A DNA stretch of 64,000 nucleotides from Metallyticus violacea (taxonomy: Eukaryota; Arthropoda; Insecta; Mantodea; Metallyticidae), in the NCBI GenBank assembly GCA_030762175.1, contig CM060831.1:69940001-70004000 (forward strand). Direction: 5' to 3'. This document shows, one piece after another, positions 1-10,840 of this stretch. Both the position numbers and the translations under genes were made by a program. The notes beneath the pieces were generated by a model, which ran no database searches, was not told the origin of the DNA, and saw only the letters and a program-made list of their open reading frames with translations. Position 1 is the first letter of the stretch. The number at the start of each line of letters is the position of its first letter.

Positions 1-560
1 TAAATTACAATGCAATTAAAACTATAAACTAACAAGCACTTTGCCTTTAAAACAGAAATTCCAGTAGTTGTCCAATTAAACAAATAGTTCTCAATTCTGA
101 TGAATTTAATAAGGAAAAAACTCTACCTCAATTCGTATCTGGGTCACTAAATCATATCGTGTACTGATGACCAATGCCCAAATAAATTTAGAGGTAACCC
201 CATTTGGGAGGCACGTTGTCGAAAAATGATTGCTAGAAACCTGACTATGCAATGGTGGCTGCTTTCTGGTGAAGCAACTTCTAAATAGCACTTTTTCCCC
301 CGAAGTTTGGGAACCAACTCACCTTAGCTAAATGTAAGCATCAGTTAAAGGCTTAGAAAGGAGGAAATCACTAAGCTCAAATCTATGAGTACTTGTTTAC
401 AGTGACCAGCTTCCAGCAATAAGCATAGACCACGGCTATACAAATGAACGTACTAGAGAATGGGAAGGAATAAGGAAGGAGAAAAGGAAGCTAAAATAGA
501 CAACCGATAATACGTGACATTACGACACAGTTCTGAAAGGGGAAAAATACATTGACCTAG
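1..560. other. A+T-rich intergenic DNA, no gene recognised
   Basis: I see no coding feature, tRNA or repeat-family match here. A 61-codon open frame on the minus strand (106-291) has no motif I recognise and is likely chance. Confidence 0.5.
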
Positions 561-633
561 TATCATATTAGGGTAGGTCTATAAGTTTCCGGCCTAACCA
601 TTTTTTAGGTATGATAAAGACAAAAATTATATT

Positions 634-1925
634 TCACTTTTCAATATACTTACCCTATATTGCAATACACTTCTCACATCTTTGAAGTAACATTTCAACC
701 CCCCCCCCCCCCAAATAGTCAAAAGACTTGTCTGCAAAATATGCATAAACAGCATCCATCACTTCTTCGTCACACTTACATTTCCTTCCTCAAAGGCCTT
801 TCTTGAGTTCTGAGAAAAGGATATAGTCACTGGGAGGTAGATCTGGGCTGTAGGGAGGATGGTCGATCTCCTTGAAGCAACATTTCTTCACAGCTTTCCT
901 CGTTGTTTCTCTTTGAAGGAAGCATGTAGTCTGCGCACTAGGCCAGCATAGTATTCCCCATTTACTGCGGTGTTCCTCTCCTTGAAGTCAATGGAGAGTA
1001 TTCCCTCACAACCCCAAAAGATTGTGGCCATGTTCTTCTTATTTGACTTAGTGACCTCGGCCTTTAGAGGCGGTACTTCGCTAGGTTTACGCCACTCCGT
1101 TGATTCGATCTCTTTTGGGCAACAGATCTAATAGAGGGCCATATTTTCATCTCCTGTAACAATGGTTTGCAGAACTTCGCTCTCGTTGCCATGGCAGAGC
1201 CCCAAAAATATCTGACAACTCGTTGCTGCTTTTGGACTGAGGAAAGAAGTCTAGACACCCATCTTGCACTAAACTTATTCATGTTAAAATATTCATGAAT
1301 AATTCGAAGGACTGTTGTTTTAGAAAGGTCCAATCTTGCTGCTATTTCTGAAACTCTGAGCCGCCGGTCTTCCATAATTTCTCCTTGCACAAGAGCGATG
1401 TTTTCAGGAGTGAGCACCTCCAAGGATCGACTTCCACTCTTCGTCTTCAATGCTTTCTCGACCCATTCGAAAAAGTTTGGCCCATTCTTTAACGGTAGAA
1501 TGTGAGGGAGATGCTTCCCCATATACACCGTTTGATTGATTATTTAACGCCCGTTTTTTACTACTGTGGCACTACAGGCGACAGACACTGATGATACTTG
1601 AAATGAAATGCTAGGCTATTTTTTTTAAGGAAGGAAGGGTTCCAGGCCATAGTTTAGAATACCTCCCCGGTATTTGCCATTTATGAGGACTGAGAAAAAC
1701 CTGGTAAAAATCTCAGTCAGGTAGGAGATCCTGGTGAAATTCGAATCCCAGACCTCCCGCTCACGAGTCCACACTTTAACGACTTCGGCCACACCTGGAG
1801 GTCTCTTGAGTAGTGAAGAACTTATTAGCAGCGATACTCCTTTTTGAGCGTGTCACAATGTTCTACACATAGCCTTCTTTATGCAACTGCATCTGAACAA
1901 CTGAACACGACGGAGCGGAAGTTAC
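634..1925 (-). pseudogene. Mariner transposase pseudogene
   Basis: Mariner transposases cut and paste their element with a helix-turn-helix (HTH) DNA-binding half and a D,D34D catalytic half. The open piece at 1064-1528 holds the HTH signature LTPENIALVQGEIMEDRRL, then SEIAARLDLSKTTVLRII and SARWVSRLLS. In a shifted frame the first catalytic block is readable as TIVTGDENMALY (near 1160), followed by KKNMATIFWGCEGILSIDF and VNGEYYAGLVRRLHASFKEK. After a deletion removing the second Asp block (expected HDNA), the third block reads HPPYSPDLPPSDYILFSELK, and the C-terminus reads MLLQRCEKCIAI and GKYIEK before a stop at 634-636. A short N-terminal stretch lies beyond the inserted SINE at 1815-1925. 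It has at least one frameshift, one deletion and one insertion, so it is not functional. Confidence 0.9.
1538..1798 (-). mobile_element. SINE-A copy, inserted in the mariner element
   Basis: Read on the minus strand this is a tRNA-headed SINE: a GGCC-GAGTCGTTAA-like A box, an anticodon-arm-like part, and a B box close to GTTCGAATC. It then has the family body (CTGAG, TTTTTCAGG, ATAAATGGCAAATACC, GGCCTGGAACCC) and ends in GGGCGTTAAATAA. It splits the transposase N-terminal codons, so it is younger than the mariner insertion. I could not see a clean target-site duplication. Confidence 0.85.
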
Positions 1926-2289
1926 AGCTGTGATTATTTACTTAACAGATAAGGGTTTTGTGAAGGAGATAAGCCTTATCGGCGAGGCCAGAAACTTATG
2001 GACCTACCCTCGTACCTTTAAATTTCTTTTTGCTCATGAAGAACTACTCAAGAGACCTTTCCAAATAAGAATAGTTTTATGAATTTGCTGCTGGAATTGG
2101 TTACTAATTTTGCTTAACTTAGCACACATTTTTTTTTTGTAAAATAATACATTTTTAGACTAGTTGAGGATAATAAATTGGATTTTTATGCCGGTAAAAT
2201 CTGCTATTCCTTAGAAATAAAAAAAAATCGAGAAAATAGAGTCTCTAGCTACTATTGGACAATTAATTAATGTTGGCGCATTCAGTGAG

Positions 2290-2640
2290 AAGTTCTAAAG
2301 ACACAAAAAATGCAGGATTTAGAACAGGATATGACACAGCGAACCTACTGCTTAAGGAGACACACAATATTAATACATTTATACGACTACAAAGCTTTCG
2401 AGAGGGTGGCATTGATCTATTCATTGCAAAATTAAGGCCACTGCCTTTTCATAGCCTTAGTTTGCTTCTTATTTTATTAGACGTCAACAGCTCGTTTCCA
2501 CTAATAATCGATATTCCTCTTGGTGCACCATAAAGTCTGGGATTCCTCAAGGCTCTGTGCTTGGACCTCTACTATTCTCTATAATAAGGACTGTAATCTA
2601 ATGTATCACGGTGTCGATATATCTAAACTGATAATGTACA
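2290..2640 (+). pseudogene. LINE reverse-transcriptase fragment
   Basis: Non-LTR retrotransposon reverse transcriptases carry an FRxG block and, about 65-75 residues later, an S/GxPQGSVLGPLLF block. Here the first reads AGFRTGYDTANLLLKETHNI (about 2315-2375). After frameshifts, a stretch reads FASYFIRRQQLVSTNNRYSS and then SGIPQGSVLGPLLFSI (2536-2583). Spacing and order match a jockey/R1-like LINE. The catalytic YADD block expected next is not readable; the sequence decays by about 2640. No poly(A) tail or 5' end is visible, so this is a short isolated relic. The clade is not determined. Confidence 0.85.
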
Positions 2641-2779
2641 ATATACCGGGCTTTCACGTAAAATCTATCCCGCTAAGTGGTGTTTATATTCTCGGCAGCT
2701 GAGCGTATCGCGGCCGGTCTAGAACGTATTTTAACATCGCTTTTAAATCTTAAGTCATAGATAATGGTGGAGAGTCATC

Positions 2780-3325
2780 CCCCTTCGGTTAAACAGGCAT
2801 TGTATCGGAAAATACATTCTGATTGGCCACTGCAATGTTTCTGAATTCATTTTTTATGTTTTCCTTTAGTTCCGCCAATGTGGGAGAGTTTTGTTTTTAT
2901 AAGCTCTGTCCTTCAGAAAACCCCACAGGTAAAAACCACACACTGTTAAATCTGGTGAGCGAGAGGTTCATTCACCAACACTAATCAGTCTTATCTTCAA
3001 ACACTTCCTTAATTTTATTCATGGAATCAGTTGCTGTATGAGCATTTGCAGAATTCTGTTGAAATCACACATAATTTCTATTCTTCTATAAGCTTCTGGA
3101 AAAATATGGAGTCACAAGTCCTTTCTGTATATTTCTGCATCTATTGTAATCTCATAAAAATCGTACCGATAATATGCCTTGCTTTAACAGCACACTCCAA
3201 CTTTGCAATCATAAAGAGGGGTTACCTGTACACGATGTGGATTTTCAATTACCCAGTAGCGCATGTTGATTGCTCACACGGCCGTTCAGGTGAAACAAGG
3301 CGCCGTCTGAAAAGAACTGAAATGC
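2780..3325 (-). pseudogene. DDE transposase pseudogene (mariner/Tc1 superfamily)
   Basis: On the minus strand the catalytic half of a DDE transposase can be followed through several frameshifts. The first Asp block reads FFSDGALFHLNGRVSNQHAL (about 3265-3325). The second reads FQQNSANAHTATDSMNKI, where the family normally has QQDGA, so this Asp is Asn. The third is intact, SPDLTVCGFYLWGFLKDRAY (about 2890-2950). The C-terminal tail reads ELKENIKNEFRNIAVANQNV. Stops and frameshifts are frequent and no HTH half or TIR was found, so it is an old dead copy. Confidence 0.85.
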
Positions 3326-3339
3326 TGGGCCCATAAGGG

Positions 3340-4190
3340 GAGGGGGGAACTCACTGACAATATATCACTCTTTTTTCTGTATCGCTTATTTTAAACAATG
3401 GACCTGTGTACACTTGTACGGTTTGAGGATTAATAATGTTGCTTTGAAGAACAGAACCCACTGAACCCCCCCCCCCACTTGTGTTAATTTCGGGAGTGCT
3501 TTTGTTGGCGAACGTTCATCCTCCATTAATAATGCCAACTGCAGTAGTTGGTGAAAGTTATGGTACCATGAACCATGGCAAAACTGCCCGAAAGATTTTT
3601 ATGAAGCTGTTCCTGGCTCTCCGTCAATTACAGAATAATTTAAATAATTAATATTTGTAATTTTAGAATCAGCAACTCTGTAATTATGTGCAAGTATGCT
3701 GTGCATCTTCTTTCAATGGAGGAGCTTTAATGACATAACTCGTATATGTAGAGTTAGTATTGTATAGTGTTTAAACGCGTTCATAAAGTGTAATTTGTGG
3801 TAATATTTAAGAGATAACATGTAATAATATATAGCAAGTTAAGGAAAAACTCACAGTCTTTTTCCGAACATAGAAAGAATTGGCAAAAAGTCAGACAATG
3901 CCAAGTTAATCCCTCCTGGTATGCGGCTAGCTTTGGAAATGCCCCGCCTTAGGCGAAACACCGGCTTGCTTGGTGGCAAAGTTGCAGATGTCCGTGTAAA
4001 AGAGTCATTGACAGTAACGTATGAATCTGTTTAAATTCATCTTATTGACGGATAGCAGAGCATTTGGTTTGACCAAAACTGTCCAGGGGATAGAAATGAA
4101 ATTCAGTGAGGTAAGCACTGACCTATGAGAGACGTTAACACAAAATTGACGGAAGTATTTCGCGCCGTTGCCCGTGGATAGCTTCATTTT
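3340..4190. other. No recognisable gene
   Basis: Mostly A+T-rich sequence with a short poly(C) run near 3467. A 39-codon frame starting near 3535 (beginning MPTAVVGESYG) has no recognised motif. Nothing else is supported. Confidence 0.4.
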
Positions 4191-4198
4191 GTATTGTG

Positions 4199-4560
4199 TA
4201 TAAAAGGGATAGATTTTGCCCAAAAGACGCAGTTTCAGAATTTGTTAGGCCCAGATATGTGTGACTGCCGTCGCCCGGAGATCAGTGGAAGAAAGGCGTA
4301 AGTACCAAGTACTAGTTCCGGCGACAACGAAGCTCGAGTATCAGTCACCACGTTAATTGCCGATATATCTTTGAGCTGCATTAAGAATTCAGTTAAATTA
4401 ATAATTTCGTCGCACTTGGCGCCATTTGGTCAGCGCAATAAGCTTACGTGTTTGTCAAGATTACCTTGCCCGTGGTTCGACGTCAGACGCGAGTTTTCCC
4501 GATTAGTCACGTTAGAAGAATAAACTATATCAACAAGTAAATAACGAAGCGTCATTTGTC
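4199..4560 (+). promoter_or_regulatory. TATA/initiator plus poly(A) signal module, possible LTR remnant
   Basis: TATAAAAGG at 4199-4207 is followed about 32 bp later by an initiator-like GCAGTTTC (A at 4231). Then comes a less A+T-rich stretch and an AATAAA at 4519-4524. A promoter and a poly(A) signal about 300 bp apart in the same direction is the order of U3-R-U5 in an LTR retrotransposon. A GC-richer part to about 4720 could be the start of the internal region. I found no paired LTR, primer-binding site, gag or pol, so this is a weak inference; an ordinary promoter is possible. Confidence 0.3.
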
Positions 4561-4729
4561 GTCACCTTCGTAATCCCGTCTGAGGCCCGGCTGACTCACA
4601 GCCGCCAAAATCCAGCGAAACGCCCTCCAGAGTCTCATCGAAGAAGAATGGTGTGATCTGCAGCAGCCGTGGCGAAACCTGCGATCAGCGGGCATAAATT
4701 ATTTACCGCAGCAACCTTACAGCCCCATT

Positions 4730-5612
4730 CCCACCCCACCCCCCAACATTCCTTCTACGGACAGTACAAACGCTCAATGAGTCGCAACATGTTATAGCTT
4801 TTCAGGGTCTAGCCAACACCATTATAGATGTGTTGCTCTAGCTAAGGAGGGCTACAGCAGAGCTGTGTTCACGCCATGCAACTCCCCTTTAAGAACTTAG
4901 GTAAACGAATAAAATGTAGACACAGCTGATTTATGAACTAAGTTTTGCATAAAAAGTATCATAAATTATTTCGAACACTTGGTATTCCCGTCTCAAATGT
5001 TTTGTATGTACTGTGCCGTTTAGATCGACATTTATATTTTTGGTATAAACACACTTCTTGAACTCTTTAAAATGTGTTTTTGGTCCAAATTTTATATACA
5101 AAACAAAAGAATTGCTGTGCTGTCTATTAGAGCTTACAACACACTCCCTTCTCCACCATTTTCCGCAAGTATTGCCCATACAGGGCCCACAATAGATAAT
5201 CCAACTATTTTCTTATTAAACCTTGCAGGTGCTTCTAATATCAAAAGAACACTTGTGCTTTATGCATTGACATTTTGCTGTAGCAATATATAGTGCATAT
5301 AAATTATTTTATGAGATGTAACATGAGAAGTGCTAGAGGGGCTTGCAGGTGTTCCTGCGAACTCTGTAAATATTTATATTAGTTTCGAGCTCCTTGTTAA
5401 AATAGACCAACATGCAAAATGAGCAAAATAAACACACTTTTCTAATTTAACCATCTTCTGCTAAAGTGCTTGATACAAAATACAACAATTTAGCGGCATT
5501 TTTACTGATTGTTTGAGTCTTTCTACGTGTGTAATTGCCATTGGCTACTGTTATTTCAGATGTCATTCAATTGTTCCATTGTTATTATGTTTTCTATTGT
5601 AATAAAGTATAG
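4730..5612. other. No recognisable gene
   Basis: A+T-rich DNA with overlapping short open frames on both strands (4931-5293) that show no family motif. No repeat family recognised. Confidence 0.4.
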
Positions 5613-5625
5613 TTTTTCTGCAAAA

Positions 5626-5910
5626 TGAATGAATGAATGGTGTTTAACGCCCGTTTTTGCTACAGAGGCACCACAGGCGATGGACACTGATGATACATGA
5701 GATGAAATGATATATTGGGAAAGGATTTATTTTTTAAGCAAGGAATCATTCCAGGCCTAAGTTTAGGGTACCTCCCCTGCATTTGCCATTTATGAGGACT
5801 GAGGAAAACCTAGAAAAACCCTCAGTCAGGGAGGACGGTCCAGGCGGTATTCGAACCCAGACCTCCCGCTGACGAGTCCGTGCCTTAACGACCTCGGCCA
5901 CTCGTGGCGG
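5626..5910 (-). mobile_element. SINE-A copy with target-site duplication
   Basis: Full family structure on the minus strand: tRNA-like head at the right end (about 5840-5910), body, and a (CATT)n-type tail at 5626-5640. It is flanked by a 12-bp duplication TTTTTCTGCAAA at 5613-5624 and 5911-5922, the hallmark of LINE-assisted retroposition. Confidence 0.92.
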
Positions 5911-5988
5911 TTTTTCTGCAAAGTGGCGTTAGTTTGTTAGATAAAATGAAACGCAATTCTCACGCAAAGGGACTTTTTTTTTTTTTAG

Positions 5989-6360
5989 GATCCCCACAAA
6001 GGCAGTGAGGTTTCCGGTGAAAATTCAACATGGCAGATGAGGTTATGCAAATCCTCTTACCTGATAAAATAGCGCAAGTACTAAGTCCTGGCTTTGAGTA
6101 GAGCAAGTAAGTCCAAGGTCTCAAGGTCTAAAGATATTTTAAATGGTATTCCCGATTGTTGGTGAATTATTATTTTTAATCATTATCGTTGTATTATTAT
6201 TTTGAAGTAACCAGTTTGGACGCGAGATACTTTCCCGGAGTGACACTTGCCCAGAACCATCTTATTCCTGAGTTCAAACTGGTTTCTCACAAATTACTTT
6301 GCTATCTGAACAAGGACAAACTTGAAGTTTCTGTCTTTTTTCATGGAGAAATAATTATGT
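5989..6360. other. No confident gene; splice-like signals
   Basis: A T-rich tract ending in TAG (5987-5988) and a strong donor-like GTAAGT at 6107-6112 bracket a 118-bp stretch, but no frame is fully open across it, so an exon is not supported. Confidence 0.25.
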
Positions 6361-6364
6361 TGGC

Positions 6365-6442
<78 letters not shown>
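6365..6442. repeat. (ATT)n microsatellite
   Basis: About 26 perfect ATT units. The long Ile-only stretch in the overlapping open frame is an artefact of this array. Confidence 0.97.
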
Positions 6443-6443
<1 letters not shown>

Positions 6444-6856
6444 CAAATTAAGATACAGGCGATAGGATATCGTTTCCAGGGAGATGGTTCTCTTTGCGTT
6501 TGCATTATATATTGTAATTTTTAATTTTTACTTTATAAGTATTTTACAACATAATTACTTTTTCCAGTGTTTTCTCTTAAGTTGTCTTTTTTCCAGTTGA
6601 ACCGTCACTTTTTATGTACATTACTTATATGCCGCAGTTTTTCCTTTTAACAGTGAATAGATATTTACTACATTTTTTTGTACGTAGGTCATTACTTTAA
6701 GGAAATGATGTTTCCTTTTTCCTCAAGGTACGAGTGTTTTACTGCTTGATCAGATTTTATTGCTGATTTTTTCGTTTCTTGCCCTCTTGTATGTGTGAGC
6801 AGGTATTCAGTATCTTCTCGGAGGGTGTTTACAAGTAAGTATGCACGGATACGGGT

Positions 6857-6945
6857 GACCGAAGTCGTTAAGACACGGACTCGTCAGTGAGAGGTCTGGA
6901 GTTCGATTCCCGCAGGATCGTCCTCTCTGCTGAGATTTTTTTTCC
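6857..6945 (+). mobile_element. SINE-A head fragment
   Basis: Only the tRNA-like head and the first bases of the body are present: GGTGACCGAAGTCGTTAAG, then GACTCGTCAGTGAGAGG and a B box GTTCGATTCCC, followed by CCTCTCTGCTGAG. The rest of the family consensus is missing, so this is a 3'-truncated or decayed copy. Confidence 0.75.
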
Positions 6946-6949
6946 GCGT

Positions 6950-8019
6950 CATAATTTACCTATCGTGGCTGACTTTCTAAGAATAACTAACAAGGCCAAC
7001 TGCTGACAACATTACTTTATTTCTTCTACTTGACACTCTCCTTCAGTTGCATTCAAAAGTGGTTATCCTAAAGTACCGAATTTATTTTCAGAACTCGAAC
7101 CATCCGAGCAAATGCCACTAAATTCTCTTTCCGGGCAAGTGTCACAAACTAACCAATTTTTTTTCTCTCTCCTTTCACTGTATCTCATCGCTGGCTGCCA
7201 CAGTTTCTCATCTGCGAGCACTTTGTAAAATTATTGCTAGTAGATCCCTGGTTGTAGCTCTAAATGTATTTAAGTTAAAAATGGCATATTAATAATTAAT
7301 ATATATCTGGTAGCAAATATACTCTTTCTTTTCATTTTTGTTTCGATTAATGTATTATATTGGTTTTCTGAAAAGGTTATATTTTCTCAAATTTATGCAA
7401 ACCCAATTTTTGTACGTTTAATAAACTTTACTGAAAATGTTGACACTTGTTCCGGAAGAGGTAATCTTAAAACTAATTAGAAAAAATTTATAATAATATA
7501 ACTTTAAATAATATGTTTGTTCATATTTATGTATTTTCAAATAACTTTTTAGTGCTATAGAATTTTTTTATTTCTTTAACGTAAAATGCCAAAGAATTTA
7601 GTATTTTATGAATATTTTGATAAAACTCCAGTCACCTCGGAAATTTTGTGCTTAGGATAAAATGTTAAGGCAAAAATATATTTTAAAACTTATATCTCGA
7701 AAACTATTAATCCAACCTTCCCAAATATTACATAGCCTCTTCTTTTGTATCATTTTCAACTCTATCCAGGTTAGATTATTCTAATGAAAAGATTAGTGCA
7801 GAAACCACAAAGACAACAATGGATGTGCTGTGTTAATGAACGATAAGATGCTTAGGGATCGTAGGAAATTGTAATTATTTAGGTCATTTGGAGCTTTGCG
7901 ATAATATAGGCATATTTAACAGATACCCCAGCATTTAAGCCGCAAAACTGTTCCAGTACAAGAACTGCAAATCCTAAACACTCAAAATAGCCAGCTGTTA
8001 CTAATTATCTATTAACTGT
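6950..8019. other. No recognisable gene
   Basis: A+T-rich sequence without recognised coding or repeat motifs. A 13-bp inverted match (GGGCAAGTGTCAC) links about 7132 with about 6242. Confidence 0.35.
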
Positions 8020-8598
8020 TATAGTGATCCTACCATCAACAAACATAGTGTATCCTTCCGCAATTCGCGCCAAGAATACTGCTCAGTTGTCAGAAACACG
8101 TGGCAACTATAAGCAATGCAATGACAATGGACCTGTAAATTGTGAGGTTAGGTTTACCACCTCCTTTATTGCGAGTGTCGGATACTTTTCGCAGGTCTTT
8201 AAAAAACATTTAAAATAATCCATTAGTTAAAGACTTTCACGGTATAAGCTTGGGGTAGAAACACCATGTGGTTCGTTTGCGTCAGCCATGATATCAGGCG
8301 CAAACTGCTTGCGCCTTGCCTTGTTTAAACAACCAGGCGAGCTGCATCTTGGGAGTTGTAGCGCATCAATTTGCAACTTGGAAATTGAACTTCATTAAGT
8401 CAGCAGTAATTAAATTCAAGTCATAATGTTGATTTTTTGTAAAGTAGATGTTATTTATTACTGAACCCATCATCAAATTTAGATTGCTAACACGGAACTA
8501 CTTCCTTTGCGCGTATTGCTACTGTGTTGTACTTGACTGCACACAGTCATGCTAGTGGCGTCACGTCACGTGATATTGTTTTGATTGGGATCACTCTA
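8020..8598. mobile_element. Uncharacterised TIR element, copy 1
   Basis: The ends are short inverted repeats: TATAGTGATCC at 8020-8030 and GGATCACTCTA at 8588-8598. A second, internally shorter copy lies at 42481-43141. It shares the left part (GTGTATCC, TTCGCGCCA, then AAAAACATTTAA) and the right part (CTGTGTTGTACTT to the right TIR). I see no transposase in it, so it would be a non-autonomous DNA transposon. A 64-codon frame at 8024-8218 is not recognised. The superfamily is not determined. Confidence 0.6.
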
Positions 8599-8599
8599 A

Positions 8600-10340
8600 T
8601 GGCGAACAGAAAGTAGTGTCGTCAAGTTTTATGCTTATACTCTTTCGCTGTTTCACATCTCATTTCAGCGTGCCTGATAAGATAAAAGTGAAAGCAACTA
8701 AGTTTCATCTACCGCATATTCTCTTATCGCGGCTTTTCATTACCTATGAAGTGGGAGGACATTTTAGAACCTCCCAGTTTACAGACCGTTTATTAAGCAC
8801 TTCAAAGTATACGTTTTTTAGTGTTGTTTCTGTGTGAAGACTAGAGACGGGCGAGCTTGCTTACGAATGACAAAGAATAACAAAATGTGCGCTGCTTGAG
8901 GTCCAAAGTAACAAACTGAACAATATAAAGAATATTTCCAAAATCTCGATGAATTAAGTCATGAAGTGTTCCACGTGTATTTTATTTCAAGAATGTTGAG
9001 CAGAATGGTCAAATACTGTTCTTTACATTTTTAATGTTCCGAACGCTGTACATTGTTCATTTGATCAGATGGAACACACAAATGGGGCAATAGTAACAGA
9101 TTTTTAACTATACTGTGACAGTCTTCTCATATTTTATAACTCGTTTATATGTATTCTAAAGAGTTTTTATTTTATAGTTTCTATTGAAGGGTCAAATTTT
9201 AATGTCTAGAAAACGGAAAAGTATAAAGATAAGGCTTACAAATTAGAAATCCACATCTCTAAAGTATTTAAAAAAACATTAATATTAAGGTATCGAAATT
9301 GTAATAAAACTAATATTTAATATGCTTGCATTTACGCTTACATTTATTTACATTAAAAGTTGCAATATATTGCTTTAAATACAGCACACTATTATGAAGG
9401 TAGCTTTTCTTTGATTTCTAGCATGAGATTGCACCGTTTATCAGAGAGAATGTTTTAAAACAACGAAAAGTTTCGCTGTAGCAGGTGCAAACATAGCATA
9501 TCGAGCTACATTTTGTAGCTTTATTAGATGGATTGGATTTTGCCCTACCTTCTAGTGTGTTTCAAAATTCAGGACCTTCATTGCTTCTTGGATATATTTT
9601 TTCTTAATGTTGCTCAAATGCTTGGTTTATTTTTCTAAAGCATTTATCTGTTTTTCATTATCTAACTTTTAATTTATATATGTAGGGATACCATAGCACT
9701 ACATAGCTCCGGGACAAATTGATTTCAGTAACGAATGGTTGTTAGGAATGTCTGAATTAATGTTTACCTTTTTTTACCCCATTCATTTTCCTTCATCGCA
9801 CTTTTACTACAATGTAATTACCTGAATTAAAAATGTAAACATATGTAATTTAACACAATTCTTAATGTTTTAAATCTAAAGGCTAATATCATATCTATGA
9901 AATGTATAAGTTACTTTTATTTAGTCCTCAAGTGCGAACTTTAAACTTCCTGTATTACTCGTTGACAAAGTTATTAGAGCCCATCCCCACTTAAATACTA
10001 ATATAATGTGTATGTTGCAAACCTAACAGTCATAATATTTCATGTATTGTAATTTGTAATAATTCATATACATGTGAATTGTACATCGACAAAAGAAAAT
10101 GCCTCTGGTGTTTTATGTGACGGTAGCTTGGAAGAGCAAGAGGGTCATAAAACTTTATTCATAGGGAGAAGAAACCCGAGGGTTCAGTGTTATGCCACGT
10201 TTAAAAGGACTGCCGTTGCATGGTTAATAAACTAAAGGTATTTTAAATCCGTTGGGGCTTTGAATTCAACAGACGTTGTACTGTAAGCGTTTAAATTAGT
10301 CAATGTCAACAAGATGTTTTAAACTTTCAAAAAATAGCGA
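8600..10340. other. No recognisable gene
   Basis: Long A+T-rich stretch. A 73-codon open frame at 8616-8837 shows no motif I can name. No tRNA or repeat of the families seen elsewhere. Confidence 0.4.
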
Positions 10341-10341
10341 A

Positions 10342-10788
10342 TGTTACGTGTGGCAGGGGAATTGAACCAGCCAATGGAAAATGTATGTTTCAACTTAAAG
10401 ATTGGCGCGAAACTTGTGCGTGCCTTTGGCATCGTTATTGATTTGAATTTAATGTGTAAGGAAGTGTTATCCGCAGGGGCAGTCATTATAAGTTCGATGT
10501 TGTTGAGGCACGCAGTTCACAGAATCAGCTCAGACGCAATTAAGTTCTACTTCGGACGCGGACACGCAGTTTCAATACATCAGTTAGGCAGTTTTTAAGT
10601 TGAACTTAGCTGAGAAACAGTTATCTGTTACGCAGTTCCGAGATATCACTTAAGCAGTTTTCTGTTTCATACCTCGCGGCACTCGTCTGTCAGTTTTACA
10701 CGCGGCAGCTAAGTTTATATTCAACGTAGCTAAGTCTATCGTACGCAAAACACCAGAAGACTCGAAACATTTAGAACACAATAAACTA

Positions 10789-10791
<3 letters not shown>
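10342..10791 (+). mobile_element. Possible solo LTR (BEL/Pao- or gypsy-like)
   Basis: The segment starts TGTTACGTG at 10342. It has TATAAG at 10487-10492 followed 27-32 bp later by GCAGTTCAC, then several CGCAGTT/CAGTT repeats, and ends with AATAAA at 10780-10785 just before a (TA)n tract. The TG start, TATA box, initiator-like repeats and poly(A) signal are what an LTR contains. No second LTR, terminal CA or target duplication was found, and the (TA)n array may have replaced the end. Best read as a candidate solo LTR. The 85-codon frame inside it (10341-10598) is probably not a gene. Confidence 0.35.

Positions 10792-10838
<47 letters not shown>
10792..10838. repeat. (TA)n microsatellite
   Basis: Uninterrupted TA repeats. 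A shorter one follows at 11019-11037. Confidence 0.95.

Positions 10839-10839
<1 letters not shown>

Positions 10840-10840
<1 letters not shown>

Larger units (their letters stand above)
570..2010 (-). mobile_element. Mariner-like DNA transposon with TIRs, inactivated
   Basis: The ends are inverted repeats of about 25 bp, 570-594 and 1986-2010, matching at 23 of 25 positions (core AGGGTAGGTC..ATAAGTTTC). Between them the minus strand carries a broken mariner transposase, and a SINE-A copy (1538-1798) interrupts its N-terminal part. The usual TA target duplication is not clear at the outer edges. The element can no longer move by itself because its gene is frameshifted, interrupted and lacks the second catalytic aspartate region. 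Confidence 0.85.

Noticed and set aside
5989..6106. Possible 118-bp exon between an acceptor-like and a strong donor-like site
   Set aside because: All three frames contain stops; no coding similarity.
6189..6524. 111-codon ORF with a long isoleucine run
   Set aside because: The run is translated (ATT)n microsatellite; no domain on either side.
6857..6930. tRNA gene
   Set aside because: Has A- and B-box-like sequence but is the head of SINE-A, without a proper acceptor stem; the same holds for the other SINE heads.
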